DNA of 64,000 nucleotides from Ceratodon purpureus (lineage: Eukaryota > Streptophyta > Bryopsida > Pseudoditrichales > Ditrichaceae). Made by a program: the position numbers and the translations under genes. The stretch is taken from positions 19,148,096 through 19,212,095 of the forward strand of contig CM026422.1 of the NCBI GenBank assembly GCA_014871385.1. Reading direction: 5' to 3'. How positions within the stretch are numbered: position 1 is the stretch's first letter; the number at the start of each line of letters is the position of its first letter. Under the pieces are notes generated by a model. It saw only the letters and a list, made by a program, of their open reading frames with translations, was not told the origin of the DNA and ran no database searches. Shown here piece by piece: positions 1-14,245 of the stretch.

Positions 1-1399
1 TAAATGACTCATATTAGCAATCATTTAGAGTTTAGGTGGCTTGTATTGAATAGTAAATCTTCGGCGAGATTTGAAGTTGTACAGCTCTCAATGGTGTACA
101 ATAAATGATACATGATTGGGTCATTCCAGAGTTAATAGCCTGATAGATACTGTTAGGTCTATTTCTTTGAGGGCTTGTCCGAATTAGTGCTTGCAAGCAT
201 GTGAATGTTTCATAACCACTTCAAAAGATGAAAAGAAATATGTAGATTAGAGTGTATTGAGCATGCTGAACCCTTTATTCTGAAATCCTCGACAGATCGT
301 AGCAGCTGACATGGTTGCAGAAGGTTTCCAGAGATCGCTCAAACTCCTGATTTTCTTCTTAACCTGTGTGAACTCCTCTCGTCTGGACCCTTGCTGTTAC
401 TATGTTTGCTCTGGCAATGCAGAAATTTTATCCAGAAAGGCCTCTTCAATTGTGGAGACATTGCAGTTGTACATCACATCCTCTGGACACTGATATATCT
501 TGGAAAAAGAATTCGCAAACGCCCATCGGACAACACCAGTACACACTGCCTCACTATATTAGATGAACTGGCATTTATAAATTGCTGCTCCAAGGAAGGT
601 TCGTGTGACTTTGCAGTCTCAGCAGTGCATAACGTGTTCTCCTAACCACGTGTACTAGTCCTTGTTGATCATGAAAGTTGCATAATTCCTCACTCTCTCA
701 AGCAGATGCTTGTATAATCTTACAAAATGCATGAGTTTAATGTTGTATCTCATGCGAATATACTCAAGGAGAACTCTAGATAAATTTGTGCCAGCTGAAT
801 GTATTCAAACAGACATGCATTATATCCGTTTCGTAGTTACTCCAAACTCTCCAACTTAATCCTGCGGCGATCCCTACTCGCTGCTGGGCGTCTTGTGTGA
901 ACCAAGCTCTTCTACTTGAAGAGCAGCCGAAGCACGTAGAACAGCTGTCACCAAATTTATGCCTCTAGGTCAAAAGTGCCCTTCATCTGGGCAACTCATA
1001 TATGTTAGAGTAGTTGAAAACAAGCACACAAGAAAAACGCGACTCTTACCACAAGCTCATTCCCAGTGTATTAAGTCACAAAGCACATAACATGGCTTTT
1101 GATACAACACATCCTTACACAGGATGATGGCTTGACAGTCATTACTACTGCCCACTAGCTTCAGTCCTCACTACAGTGCAGCTTCACAATGCTGATCAGC
1201 CAAAAGAAAATGTTTCTAGAGATGATGCCATAGTCTGCTCGAGCACTACATGCTGGTGAGCTAAAAAAAACTCGTGACGGTATTCCATCAGTGAACCTTG
1301 CCCATGCATAGGTTGCCTTGTTAACACTGGCAAACCCGACGCTTTTAATACTTGTATTATGAACCATTGTAGAAGTTGTTGAGTCAGAAGGTTCACTAG
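1..1399. other. Intergenic; no convincing gene
   Basis: No open frame here resembles a known family, and frames on both strands are short. Bases about 60-290 resemble bases about 6205-6330 (shared wording such as acagctctcaa and gagcatgct, with intervening drift). This makes the left edge a diverged direct copy of the DNA just upstream of one member of the dispersed GTN/SKSW family. The 1160-1636 minus-strand frames are antisense shadows of the first exon of the methyltransferase gene. Confidence 0.6.
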
Positions 1400-3412
<2,013 letters not shown>

Positions 3413-3985
3413 TAGATCTGCTAAAGAATGGTATACTTGTTTAGAGACGCCCTGGTTGACAGATTCTCCGGAGAGGATCTTTGAGTTCAGTTGTCTTTAA
3501 CTATGAATATATTCGAATGGTCGCTCAATGGGCATGTGCATACATGTTACCCACGCAGCTCGTGAGGGAGCTTCACTTTTAAGTTGTTATGCCAAGCAGC
3601 AACGTTTTATCTTCTGTGTATACAATTCACCGCTTGTTAATCTTATTGAGTTTGTTCATCTCTGATTGCTGAGGCCCAGCATCGACATTACCAACATGAG
3701 AGATGATCCTCATTGTCTACATTAAATGTGTTTCATGATTTACTGGTACAAGCTCCATATGTCATGATAACACAGCTTCAACAGTCACACTAATGCAACT
3801 TGCCGAAACCCTTACTTCCTGTTTCCCACACAATCTATTGCTACACCAGAATTTTCCTCCTGTTTGTCCATAGCCATTAATTTAACCCAATCCTCCACTT
3901 CTGGAAATGGTAATCTCTGTTCCTGGAGGCTTTCGTCAGCAAGATCATAATTGAAAGCATGTATCACCAAATAATTGCCCTCTCT
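3413..3985. other. Intergenic
   Basis: This stretch holds the 3' flank of the methyltransferase-like gene. It is moderately AT-rich and I see no gene, repeat or structured element in it. Confidence 0.5.
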
Positions 3986-4512
3986 TCAGGTTCATCAAGT
4001 ACAAGACCACAAGCTTAACATCGTCATCCAGGAGCACAGGGACCTTGCATCAGGAAAGCTCCCCGGCGGAAAGCCAGACGATTTCGTAAGCGTGCTGCGC
4101 ATTAGGTTAATGTATTGTCAGCGGCAAGGTGAAGCAGTTTGCAGGGTGAAGACGAAGGGTCTCCTTGATTATGCATATGAGGTAGTGCAGTTTCACCAAG
4201 TCGGTTTCCTCCACGATGCGCTCGCGTCCAACCACCGAGTCCAGTTCGTCATGGAGCTTCTGCTGGATTTTGGGGTGTCAGATGATATCCGTCATGGCCT
4301 AGTCGTTTGTTGCGGTTGATGTATCTGTCCCTGCAAGTAAATCATGAAATAAAGGTGATTGTGATGCATAAGTTTCAGAAGCATTTTACTATATAGGTTT
4401 CATCACTGATTGACAGTAGTGATTAAGACGAGCTTACACTGATCAATGCAAGCCTTAATCGCTCTCTCGTCAAGCTGGGGCTCGCCATTGATGCCTGGGG
4501 TGTCGAGCAATT
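3986..4512. pseudogene. Cytochrome P450 remnant with internal inversion
   Basis: The plus strand at about 3990-4099 reads IVIQEHRDLASGKLPGGK followed by PDDFVSVL, the P450 stretch before the I helix. The minus strand from 4512 down to about 4100 reads LLDTPGINGEPQLDERAIKA, then across an intron with a clear acceptor the I helix AGTDTS, then HPKIQQKLHDELDSVVGRER and the K helix KETLRLHPA. In a working P450 these parts are collinear. Reversing 4100-4512 would place LDTPGING directly after DDFVSVL, so a segment of about 410 bp has been inverted inside the gene. The minus part also has in-frame stops after AGTDTSTATND and after TDII. The heme-binding region was not found. Similarity is to the plant CYP71 clan; the subfamily is not certain. 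Confidence 0.8.
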
Positions 4513-5560
4513 AGGTCACCTGTTTATAGTAAACCTAATCTAGCTGGCCCTGAGGCATCGCCCTCACTCAGTGTATATATTGTTTCCAAATTAATGAAAC
4601 GCTCTCTCAGAGCTAGTATCCTCAGATACAAGTTTCCTGATGTAGATGCTGAACAGAGCGAATCTACATGTTTGTCAACAGGTTTGTCAACAGGTACTAT
4701 CAAGCCTACCTAAAAGCTAGAGTACTTTTAAATCTATTCAACAAAGCCGAGAGAACACCTACCTTCTCCGAGTTGCAGGGCTCGATGCTACTTGAGGAGA
4801 GCTCCCGCGTCTCTGACAAAAACGACTCCAAGAATCATTTTATGGTCATTGCAACGGCTCTTGTTCCAGAGCGAGGACCACAGCCTCTTTATATCCACTT
4901 TTTTATTTTAACCCCGAAGGGGTATTCACGATCTAGAGCTAAGACCATGAAAAATCAAAAATCATTTTTTAAATGTTTTGGTCACTTCTCATTATCGGCA
5001 CGATTATTAACATACCAAGGCAACCATAAATAAATTTTTTAAATAGCAAGGGAGTATCTACGGCATATTTGTCTCAGAAGGAATTATTTTCTAGTGTCCT
5101 GGGACATTCACTTAGTGTAAGGTGGACTTGGACCGGGATGATTTTGGGCTAATTTCTTTTTTAAATCATTAAAATAATCAAATTTTGGTTAATCATTGAT
5201 TTTTTGCCCAACGCTCCCTTTGATTTTCGCCAAGTCGACCTTTTTGCTTCGACTCGACAAAAAATTCGTTGATCTATGAAACATTATCCACTTGGCAAAA
5301 AAATAGCATATTTAGGCAACCTCAAAATTTATAGTCAATCTTCTTTTTTGAAAAGACATGCTCCAACTCCGAATGCAAAAAAACAAGTCACACAACATAG
5401 CTAGACATGCCATAAGGTACTTGAAGATCAACCCAAGATACCAAAAGCTGCAATTACAGAACCAAGATCAAAATTAATCTGGTTTTAGAAAGTGTATTAT
5501 ACAACTGCAATTAATCTATGACTTGAAGCTGGGATCTAGCAGAATAATTTTATATGTTGA
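4513..5560. other. Intergenic, AT-rich
   Basis: No gene recognised. There is a small tandem duplication near 4670-4695 (ttgtcaacagg twice). A 121-codon frame at 4668-5033 has no family likeness and non-coding composition in its second half. Confidence 0.5.
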
Positions 5561-5566
5561 TGAACT

Positions 5567-5619
5567 TATTCACAGATCATCGCAAATGCTGCAGGTGTAG
5601 TTGCGATGATCTGTGAATA
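5567..5619. repeat. Perfect 19-bp stem hairpin, 15-nt loop
   Basis: Arms 5567-5585 and 5601-5619 are exact reverse complements (tattcacagatcatcgcaa and its complement) around a 15-base loop containing ctgcag. No gene lies around it and no family was recognised. Confidence 0.9.
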
Positions 5620-5959
5620 GAACAAATTTGGACCACGACGGCTTTCTTAGCCTATCATAGATTCTAAAGACATGTGGTCAATCTCCGTGGTCCACAGTGT
5701 AAACCGCCCCTAAAGTATGCTTACATTTACACAATTAAATTTTATAAATAGTATCACCAATTTCAACAAAGAAGTGTTTTTTTTTTTTTTAAATCATCCA
5801 AAAAATGTAGTCTGTGTAAAGCCACTTTGATGAACGAAAGGTCAAAAGGCTTTGAAAGTGTACCTCCATCCAAACTGTTTACCTCAATATAGTCCATATC
5901 ATTACCTTGATGTTCTTATTTGTTCTTACGCATTGTCTCACGATTTGAAGCGTTTGGAA

Positions 5960-6090
5960 GATCCAAATTATCATGTAGGATGCGCCTTTCCCTTGTCCGC
6001 ACTGCAGTTGAGCCTTGTACCTGCCAATGTTGCCATAACCAGGATTTCAGTGTTGTCAAGGAAGAGTTGGAGACAGGGAACACAATTCCC
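5960..6090 (+). pseudogene. Fragment of dispersed GTN/SKSW protein family (copy 1)
   Basis: The frame reads SLVPANVAITRISVLSRKSW, which aligns with VPANAAMTRNALLASKSW at 6530-6596 and VPANAAMTKNALMSSKSW on the minus strand at 35 kb. Only the last 25 or so residues are recognisable, and the frame runs on past the SKSW position where the other copies stop. The function of the family is unknown to me. Confidence 0.55.
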
Positions 6091-6092
6091 CG

Positions 6093-6131
6093 ACAAAATG
6101 TAATATCAAAGGCTTTGATATTACATTTTGT
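6093..6131. repeat. Near-perfect palindrome, 19-bp arms, 1-nt centre
   Basis: Arms 6093-6111 (acaaaatgtaatatcaaag) and 6113-6131 are exact reverse complements separated by one base. It lies directly after the copy-1 fragment of the GTN/SKSW family and could extrude as a cruciform. Confidence 0.9.
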
Positions 6132-6404
6132 GTCTACATAGACTTATTCATTGTAAGGACCCCAAACTATATGTTCAAAACTATATCCATAGATCACTCA
6201 TACTTTCTTTGGCGATGTTTGAGATTGCACAGCTCTCAACGGTTGCAATCATGTGAAAGTACCCTAACCTCTTCAGAAGCGGAAAAGAGATGACTAGATA
6301 ATTAGAGTCTTTTGAGCATGCTAAACCCAAGAGACGTCTGCAAAGGCTCTGAATGTTCACACTCCAAGATAGAGTTTATCTCCAAGTTCAGGCATTGGTG
6401 AGGT

Positions 6405-6596
6405 GTGGGTGCTTTGAAAGCACCTCATCCAGCCTCACTTGGTTCTTTCTCCATGTCTGATTTCAAGTTTCAGCTACTTGAGGGCAACAGCTCTGCATTG
6501 ATTGGAACAAATTTCAGAGCACTGGAGTCGAGCATTATACCAGCCAATGCTGCCATGACCAGGAATGCATTGTTGGCAAGCAAGAGTTGGAGATAG
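6405..6596 (+). pseudogene. Fragment of dispersed GTN/SKSW protein family (copy 2)
   Basis: The reading frame carries APHPASLGSFSMSDFKFQLL, then SALIGTNFRALESS and a terminal ANAAMTRNALLASKSWR before a stop. The minus-strand copy at 35072-35638 has the same blocks, and its stop falls one residue earlier. Conservation at the protein level and of the stop position suggests a formerly coding C-terminus. The family and function were not recognised. Confidence 0.6.
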
Positions 6597-6599
6597 AAC

Positions 6600-7649
6600 A
6601 CTATATTCGTTAATTGGGAAATTTTCCATATCCCAATTTGTACATCACCCCGATTTAGTGTGGATCACATTGCCATGGATTAGAGTGTAAGCAAAGTTGA
6701 CAGCAACTTTGATATTATGCTAAAGGTCAAGCTGTGGAGCTTCAATTCTTCACCACTCCTGTACACATCAAGTTGGTGGGAACCAGTCAAGCGTTCAAAA
6801 ATCTCATGATAGCTTTAATGTCCTTTCAACCACATGATGCACTTGCATGCCTTGCAAGCAATCATGACTCGACCTTTGAAGTTGCAGCTAGCTTGGTGCG
6901 AAAGGTCATTGCTCATGTGGACATGAAACGTGGTTTTTCAAATTTTCAGCCCGGGCCATCACAAATATGTCTCGAAAGTGGTCATGAAACACACATGTGT
7001 TGTTGTATACTATATTGTGCGGTTCGGGTCATGAAACAGTCCTTGTGAGCTTTTGGTTTGTGTTGCAACTAGGCAATGTTGTAAACTTTGGAAAGTGGGT
7101 GATGTGACGAGTGAGTGCAGTTGATATGGATCCACTTCAATTACAACTTAGAAGTTATCCTTTTGGCTCAAGGCATAAGAATTTAGACAAGAAAATATGT
7201 CATATGCCACTTTGGTTTAATGTTTGCATGTCATTATTTACAACCATTGTACTAATCACCGATTAGTAGAGATCACTATCAGTGATTTTTTTTCCCTCGG
7301 CTGTTTCAAGCAAAGTTGTTGGTTTGATGGAAATTTAGGAGCAAGGCAGTAACGAAGGATTAGTGAAAATATGAGGCAATTCATGAATTATGGTCTATAT
7401 CTAAGATATGACCTAAGCTAGGTATCCAAGGTAAATTTTACATATATACACATTTAGCTTAGAAATTGTGGCGCAAAAGAAGATGTTGTATTGAATAGCT
7501 TACTTTAAGAGGCTCAAGTAACCTCCATTTATATTCAAATGATTAATTATTCCAATAACATCTAAGTTAAATGATAAAGCCTCTTAAAGGTTAACATGGT
7601 CAAATAAATAAATTTGAAGAATGGAGCGGACTCAATGGAACGGAAGAAG
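6600..7649. other. Intergenic
   Basis: No gene or clear element. A 104-codon frame at 6734-7048 shows no family likeness. The stretch becomes more AT-rich toward the direct repeat at 7650. Confidence 0.5.
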
Positions 7650-8870
7650 AGCACACATATGACATATTTTATGTATCTATCTTATTTTACCAGATTCTAT
7701 TAACAGGCAGAAAGAGGTTCATGGGTTTTCTGTACCAAAACTTGTGCATCCCTGATTCGGAGTCGCATAGTATCAAAGGTTTCTTAGGCAACAGATTCCA
7801 TAAAGACATGCTTCAATCATACAGTATGGCGACTCCAAATTGTACTGGCCCATATCTGGCTCGCAAATCAGTATGATAAATTTCCCCATGCCAAACGCTC
7901 TCAAGCCGAAAGCCTATGCTAACAAACCTTGATGCAATGCTGAGTAACCTTGATATAAACCTTGTGCCTTGTGCTAACACACTAACCTCAACAGACACCA
8001 AGAACTCATATAGCTTTCGAAGCAGTGTATCTTTACATGAATGAAAGCGTTTCGCTCTGTGTGTTGGGTAAAAGCATTTCCTGTCTATGAAAATGGCATA
8101 TACTCTGTCTTGTTAAGTTGTTCTAGTTCATCTCCAAAAGGTTATGGGCGTACAAATTTTTTCGCTCTGATATCAATTGTAGCTTTAGCGATAGAAGTGT
8201 GTGGTCTTTCTTATCGGTGTACTGTGCCTACAGTGGTATTGCTAAGATAGTTGTCTTCACTCTGTGTCATTTAGCAAGGTGCAATTTTTCTCTCTTTCAA
8301 GAATGGATGCAAACGCTGAGTTATACAACCTTAAAACCTATAAAGGGCAGAATTTTCACTTGTGGAAATTCCAGCTCCGAGCCATCTTGATTTGGCAAGA
8401 CCTCATGGGCATAGTCGATGGAACAGTGCCGAAGCCAACAGATGTCACTAAGCAAGCAGATTGGATCAAAAGGCATAATCAATGCATTTCTCTTCTCTAT
8501 AAAGCTGTAGATGAGTCTATCCTAGAAATTCTCATGGACTCTAGTACATCCAAAGAAATTTGGCACAAATTGAAACTATTGCACGATCAATCCTCGCATG
8601 AATTGGTGCATCATATTCAACAGCGTTTCTACGAATGTCGAATAGAAAGCGTAGATACTACAGCCTCGTTCTTCGGCAAGCTTGAACTGATCAAAAGCTC
8701 GCTCATCAATGTAGGTGACACCTCGATCACTGATACGAGTTTGATAGCAAAAGTTCTGGCAAACCTGTCGGCCAACCGGTACGTCGCCTTCTTATCATCA
8801 TAGAACAATGCTGATGATACGTCTAGAACTCATAGCACACATAGGACATATTTTATGTATCTATCTTATT
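7650..8870. repeat. 37-bp direct repeats flanking a 1.15-kb segment
   Basis: Bases 7650-7686 and 8834-8870 match at 36 of 37 positions (both begin agcacacata and end ctatcttatt). They bracket a segment that contains the copia gag fragment. They are far too long for an LTR-element target duplication, so they are more likely remnants of a larger repeat or of a recombination event. Confidence 0.8.
8303..8803 (+). mobile_element. Ty1/copia-type gag fragment (fossil)
   Basis: An open frame begins MDANAELYNLKTYKGQNFHL and continues with the tryptophan-rich and helical pattern of copia Gag. Only the N-terminal gag part is visible. No protease, integrase, reverse transcriptase or paired LTRs were seen nearby, so this is a broken, partial copy. 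The flanking 37-bp direct repeats are reported separately. Confidence 0.75.
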
Positions 8871-10687
8871 GAGGTATTGATAAAAAAATTCAAAAAATTT
8901 GACATAAGGTAAATTTTAATTTACACAGCTTTTGAAAGGGGAAAAAGAAGAAGAAAAAAAAAAAAAAAAAAAACCTTTTATTTCTTAAAAATATTTCCCT
9001 TGTGTGTCTACAATTCTGTAGTTCTTTTAGAAATCAAGTTGGGCAAAGGGTGGAGGTATTTTGCAAAAATCCATCCAAATGCTTCAATTTTTGTGAAACA
9101 GTGTGGGGTAGCGCCTTTGAACGTTCAAGAATACAAATGCAAATGGCAGTACACATAATTTTTTTACCTAAACTAGATTTTAAAAGTCCTCCATCTTCAC
9201 ACAAGGTAATATCGTAGACAAATGTAATTTATAGAAATGAGTATTTTACCACTTAGACTATGTCTATTTATTGGTCATCATAACACCTTGCTTTAGATTA
9301 TCTAATGAATTCTAATCAGACTCAATGCTATTGTAGACACTCTAAGACTAAAGAGGTAGTCAAACTTCTTATGTTGGTTGGGCATTGTTGAAACTTATTT
9401 CTTTGTGAGTGTCAGGATAACATCTGAGATTTAATACATTAGCAGATTTTTGGCAATTTTTCTTGTAATATGTGTCTTATACTACTGACGTTGTAGTTCT
9501 CACTTACTCTGATGCACATGTTGCTCACATGCATTTTGTGCAAGGTGCTCACTTGTAGTGTTTTAATGTGTCTTTCATTGACCCGTTATTAGCTGACGAG
9601 AAGCCTACTCTGGCTATATCTACTAGTACCCTATGGCGTATTCTTATCTAGTATTGTCCATTCTAAGTTTGTAGATTGATTACAACGAAATTGAGAACCT
9701 CATATCTTGCTTTGATTTGTTATAAATCCTTTGAGAAGAAGTTGAAGGTAGTAGATTTAAGACCTTGAAATTGATGTTACACATGAATCATGATTCTTTT
9801 AGAAACATCGTTGATTGATTCCTTAAATTTCATAAATGTTGTTTGGATTGACAATATCTTCCAAGAGTTGAGGTCGGTGCAATTTGAGGTTAATCATGAA
9901 ATTTGAGACAATAGTTGAAGTTTTAATTGTCGTGGACTATTGGATTTCCTAGGGTTGTAAGTAACCTATGAAGGATTAAACAACATGTAAATAATCCTTC
10001 AAGGAATTTTCATATAAAGGTCCATATAAATAATCTTTCATATAAATGTTTACTTGACAAATTTTTAACAACATACAATAACACTTCAAGGAATAAATAT
10101 GTTGCTTTCTTTGAAAATACACACAAAAGGTTGCATCAATCACAAATAATCCTTCAAGGAATGAAAAAGGTTGCATCTTTTGAAGGTTCGTTGTAATTGA
10201 TGGAAGAGAACAAATAGAGGGATAGAAACCATTTTCTTATCTAGTATAAATAGATATGAACTACTACTATTTTGAACTTGTTTTCAAATTATTTATATGT
10301 GAATAGGGAGATGAATTGTTCCTAAATAAAAATCACATTGATAGAGTTTTTTTCTCTTTTCAATCTTTATCAATTAAAAAAAAATAAGATCTCAAATTTT
10401 TTATGCATCTCATTCTATTTCATGTGTTAACTTCATATAAGAACATAGAATATGGATTATTTACCATAAAAACATTTTAAGATATATGACCAATTTGGAT
10501 TTATTTTACAAATGAAATTAAATGATCACCTATTGATGTTATTCAATGATTTCTTGAATTTTATCTAAATATAAATCTATACACATATTTTTGAATAAAT
10601 GAAATTTAAAAAAGGAAACCATCCTTGATTCCTTTAATTATGAGCACAAATAATGATTCAAAATGTAAAATTATACAAACTATATAG
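8871..10687. other. AT-rich intergenic
   Basis: It includes an A-run near 8955-8975 and short repeats of aatccttcaagga around 9995-10165. No coding frame with family likeness. Confidence 0.5.
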
Positions 10688-11428
10688 GGGTGTAAGCACA
10701 ATAAAGTCGACCACAAAGTGCAACATGTGACCACTAACAAGTGAATATGAAGTGTGCTGTTTTTAAAAGCTCAAAGCTGATTTTGAGCATTTTGGTGTAG
10801 TTTTTGAGCATTTTAGTCACTTTATAGGGTGTCGCAAGGTATCTCACACACATCTTCATAAAAAAAACATCCTGAATTGAAACTAAATTTGACCACTAGT
10901 TCTAAATCATGAAAATGAACTTTTCTAAAGTCTTGATTTCTTCATTTGGTGCCCTGTGTTGTCTTTAGAGGATGTTTTTTCAATTTAAAAAACAATGTTC
11001 AATGAAAAAAAAGTGACAAAAAGTACCGCGGAAGTGACCCTCTTAAATAACATCCTTTTGGTACTTTTAAAACGCTAAACCAATTAATGAGTATATGAAT
11101 TGACTATTTTAGAATACCTCTTAAATATACCGAGGGCACCGCGAAATTAAAAGTAATTTCGGACAAAACCCTAAACCGTTATGTTCACTTTTCCAAATGA
11201 TTGCATTCACTTTGCTTGGATTTAAAGCCTTCATACAATAACTTTAAAGTGTCTAGTTTGCACGAAACTTTTCCAAGTTGTAGAAAAACAAGTTGAGAAT
11301 CCATATTAGCAAAAAAAATTGACTTCAATTACATCTTTCCGTCACTAATTTTGTGCAATTTTTGCAAAATGGATGAAACTGACAAATAGTTAAGCACTTT
11401 TTTGGTCCACTTTACCATGCTTACACCC
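10688..11428. mobile_element. Putative non-autonomous DNA transposon, 741 bp, ~34-bp TIRs
   Basis: The left end begins gggtgtaagcacaataaagt. The reverse complement of the right end begins gggtgtaagcatggtaaagt, and similarity continues inward for about 34 bases with a handful of mismatches. The bases just outside are atag on both sides (10684-10687 and 11429-11432), which may be a 4-bp target duplication or chance. There is no coding sequence inside. The superfamily is undetermined. Confidence 0.6.
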
Positions 11429-11981
11429 ATAGATTCAATGTTAGTTCTAAGTTCTTCAAAGTAAATACTAATGTATTATGTAAGTTTCGGCTTCCCTATA
11501 AAATTTGAAAATATGCAAATATTCATTGTAATTGAAGCCATACATAAATGAAAATATAGTTATTGAATTTTGAAATTTTATGTAATTTTTTTATTAAATG
11601 TGTTTGACTTTGAATTTCAAATTTTTTAACTATGAATATATAATTTATTTTTTAATTTAAGGAATAAATTTCTTTAGGGTATAAAAAATAATTATATCTT
11701 TAAATATTTTTATGACTAGTGAACTTACATATGAATTATCAAGAAATAACTGATGTAGAAGAAAGGAGAAAATCGTGTGATTGTCACATTCTAATTCATG
11801 AGTACAGTCTTCATAGAAATGTTTGCAATCATATATATATTTTTTTTTATAAACAGATCTTAATTTTGGCCAAATATTTGGATTTTTTAATGTCATCAAC
11901 ACTTTCAATTCAATAAATCTTTCAAATCATGTGATATTCTTTGTCTTCACGTTCATAAAGACACAATTTTTATGTATGCAT
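11429..11981. other. AT-rich 3' flank of the GT92 gene
   Basis: Strongly AT-rich. It probably includes the 3' untranslated region of the minus-strand glycosyltransferase. No separate gene is supported. Confidence 0.5.
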
Positions 11982-14245
11982 TCATTCAATCTTGATATCA
12001 AGGGGCCATATAGGACTGGGATTCACAAAATTAGATTTGAAAAGTTTTGATGAATTTGCATAAAAATGTGCACCTAGAGTATAATCAATCATACTATGAT
12101 CTTTCCACCACTTTCCGTCCAAAGGATTGTTATCATCAAAATCTTTTGATGATTTAATTGAAACACAAATTTCTCCTTTTAAACTTGGATTCAATAAGCC
12201 TTTGTATACGTTGACTCTTGCTATACTTGTGTCAAGTACAATTCCATCTTGTTGTGAATCAATTGCATGATGAATGCTTGCTGCAAATACTAATCGTGGA
12301 TTTGCAATCCACTTTCTTTGACCTTCATTGCCAAAACATGTTGTAGCATGGTTCTTATCATTGCAAATTGGATGTTCCATCCGAAAACACATTTGATCAA
12401 CTATCCACATTGTTTCATTGAGCAGTATAGCTCTATCATCTATTGTACAACAATACATATTAGACCAAAGAATACTACCTAAAGAAATCCAAGGCTGATC
12501 TTTGTGATTTTCCAATATAGATGTTAATGTATAATGAGATGAAATTGTCAAATAATCTTCGAAACCCCAAAAAAACACCCATTTCGTTAGATACCTTATG
12601 CGGTGAAGACAATCATTGATTGCTAAATGGTGGCTAGGATATTGACCACCAAGAAGATTACTTTGTGATGAGCGTATATCAATAAGTGTAAGCAATCCTT
12701 GTTCCAATAAAGGATGGAATACTGACATAATTTTATCACTAATGTCTATTCCATGATAAATAAAATAATGTATTTTCTTGACATGGAAGAAGAAATGGTG
12801 GTACATAAACCATTCATTGAGGTGAGTGGCATTTAGCTCCCATAATATTGGAGCAGAACAATATGCAAAGTCATATTTAAATTTACCTTCAAATTGAATT
12901 GTATTAAATTCTTCACTTATTTCATTGAAAACCGGACAAAATTCATTGTTTTTTTTAATATAAAGATTACCACCTTTTCCATTTGCTCCAGCTGGATCCT
13001 CAAAAGTGCATTTAATCACTCCCACATCATAAGCAATTCCATGTGGTTCATTTGTAATTATTACACTTTGGCTTCCCATTTGTATGACAGGCATGTGTTT
13101 TTCTTGCCATCTTAGACCCAGATTATTAGATAATGAATTTACTGAATTTTCTTGCCAATTTATCCATGCACATGAATCGGGCTCCGGTTCTTTTGTTTGT
13201 AATTTATCTGATGTCAATGTGCTCAATAAAGCAACCACAAAGAAATCTGTGTCTGAAAATCTAAATGAACTAAACACTACCAAAGAATGAATAGATTGTC
13301 CATACCAATGCAATTTGTATGGCCACTCATTTAGGACATCTAATTTTTCTTGTGATTCATTTTTTTGTACCTGTGTATTTTGCTCTATGACAAGGCCATG
13401 TAATCATCTTCAATATAATGTATATGTTGAAAGATATTAAAGTTTTTTATATAGATGATTACAAGTCAAAAATATTCTTTGAAACTAATTTCATATGTTT
13501 TTATAAATCATTGTTGTAGAAAAATCATGAAGCTTTGATTTCTGTTTGTACTTTAATAATCATTTATAAAATTAGTAAGAATATGAAATAAATATAAAAA
13601 TATTATATGTTTAATTAAATTTATTTTAGAAGTATCAAAAGATAATATTATTGAAATATTTGTACCTAACATTTTATTGCAATTGCACTCTTTCATTGTT
13701 TCTACAATCACATCTCGAGCTTCTTCTATATTGTGAACTTCATCTAAAACTTCAGCAAATAACTCCCCTACATAACCGTCTAAAGCTCCATTTATATCCC
13801 ATTGACTACTTGTTGCTCGATGTTGTGATGCAGCTACAAAAATTGATTTCATGTCATTTTCAGATGAAGCATTCACAATCATTATAAGTCCTTTTGAAAT
13901 TCCATATTTGATAGTTGCTTTGATTGGCCAAACAATTTGTGTAATATTTCGTAAAATGGAGTCACTAAAATTTTGAATAATAAATTGTCCATTATTTTGA
14001 ATAATAGATTGGGATAAATTCTTCTCAATATGTAATGAAGGTTCTCCTAATGGCGCTATTGAATCTATTATTTTTTCTGAATCTTTTAAAAATATACGAC
14101 CAAATTTGTGAAAGTCATTCTTATTTATTTGGATTGAAGTTACACTAAACAATGTAGTTACAAAAATTAAGCTCACAGTAATCAACATTATTAATCCCAT
14201 AGGCACCATTCGTGCCATTATCATTGTCCATCTTGATTGCGCCAT
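11982..14245 (-). CDS. Glycosyltransferase family 92 (DUF23) type II membrane protein
   Basis: Two exons, 14245-13666 and 13384-11982, join in phase (donor ttag/gtaca, acceptor catag/ag) to give about 660 residues. The start is the ATG at 14245 (MAQSRWTM). A single membrane anchor lies at about residues 13-37, as expected for a Golgi type II transferase. Residues about 40-190 are a luminal stem with several N-glycosylation sequons (NLS, NFS, NIT, NAS). The GT92 domain covers about 362-610 and is marked by YCSAPILWELNATHLNEWFM and YHHFFFHVKKIHYFIYHG. GT92 enzymes include plant beta-1,4-galactan synthases. At the place where the family has a DxD-type motif (WVFFxDVDEY), this protein has WVFFWGFEDY, so the metal-binding aspartates appear altered, which could mean weak or no activity. 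The gene is unusually AT-rich for this window. Substrate unknown. Confidence 0.85.
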
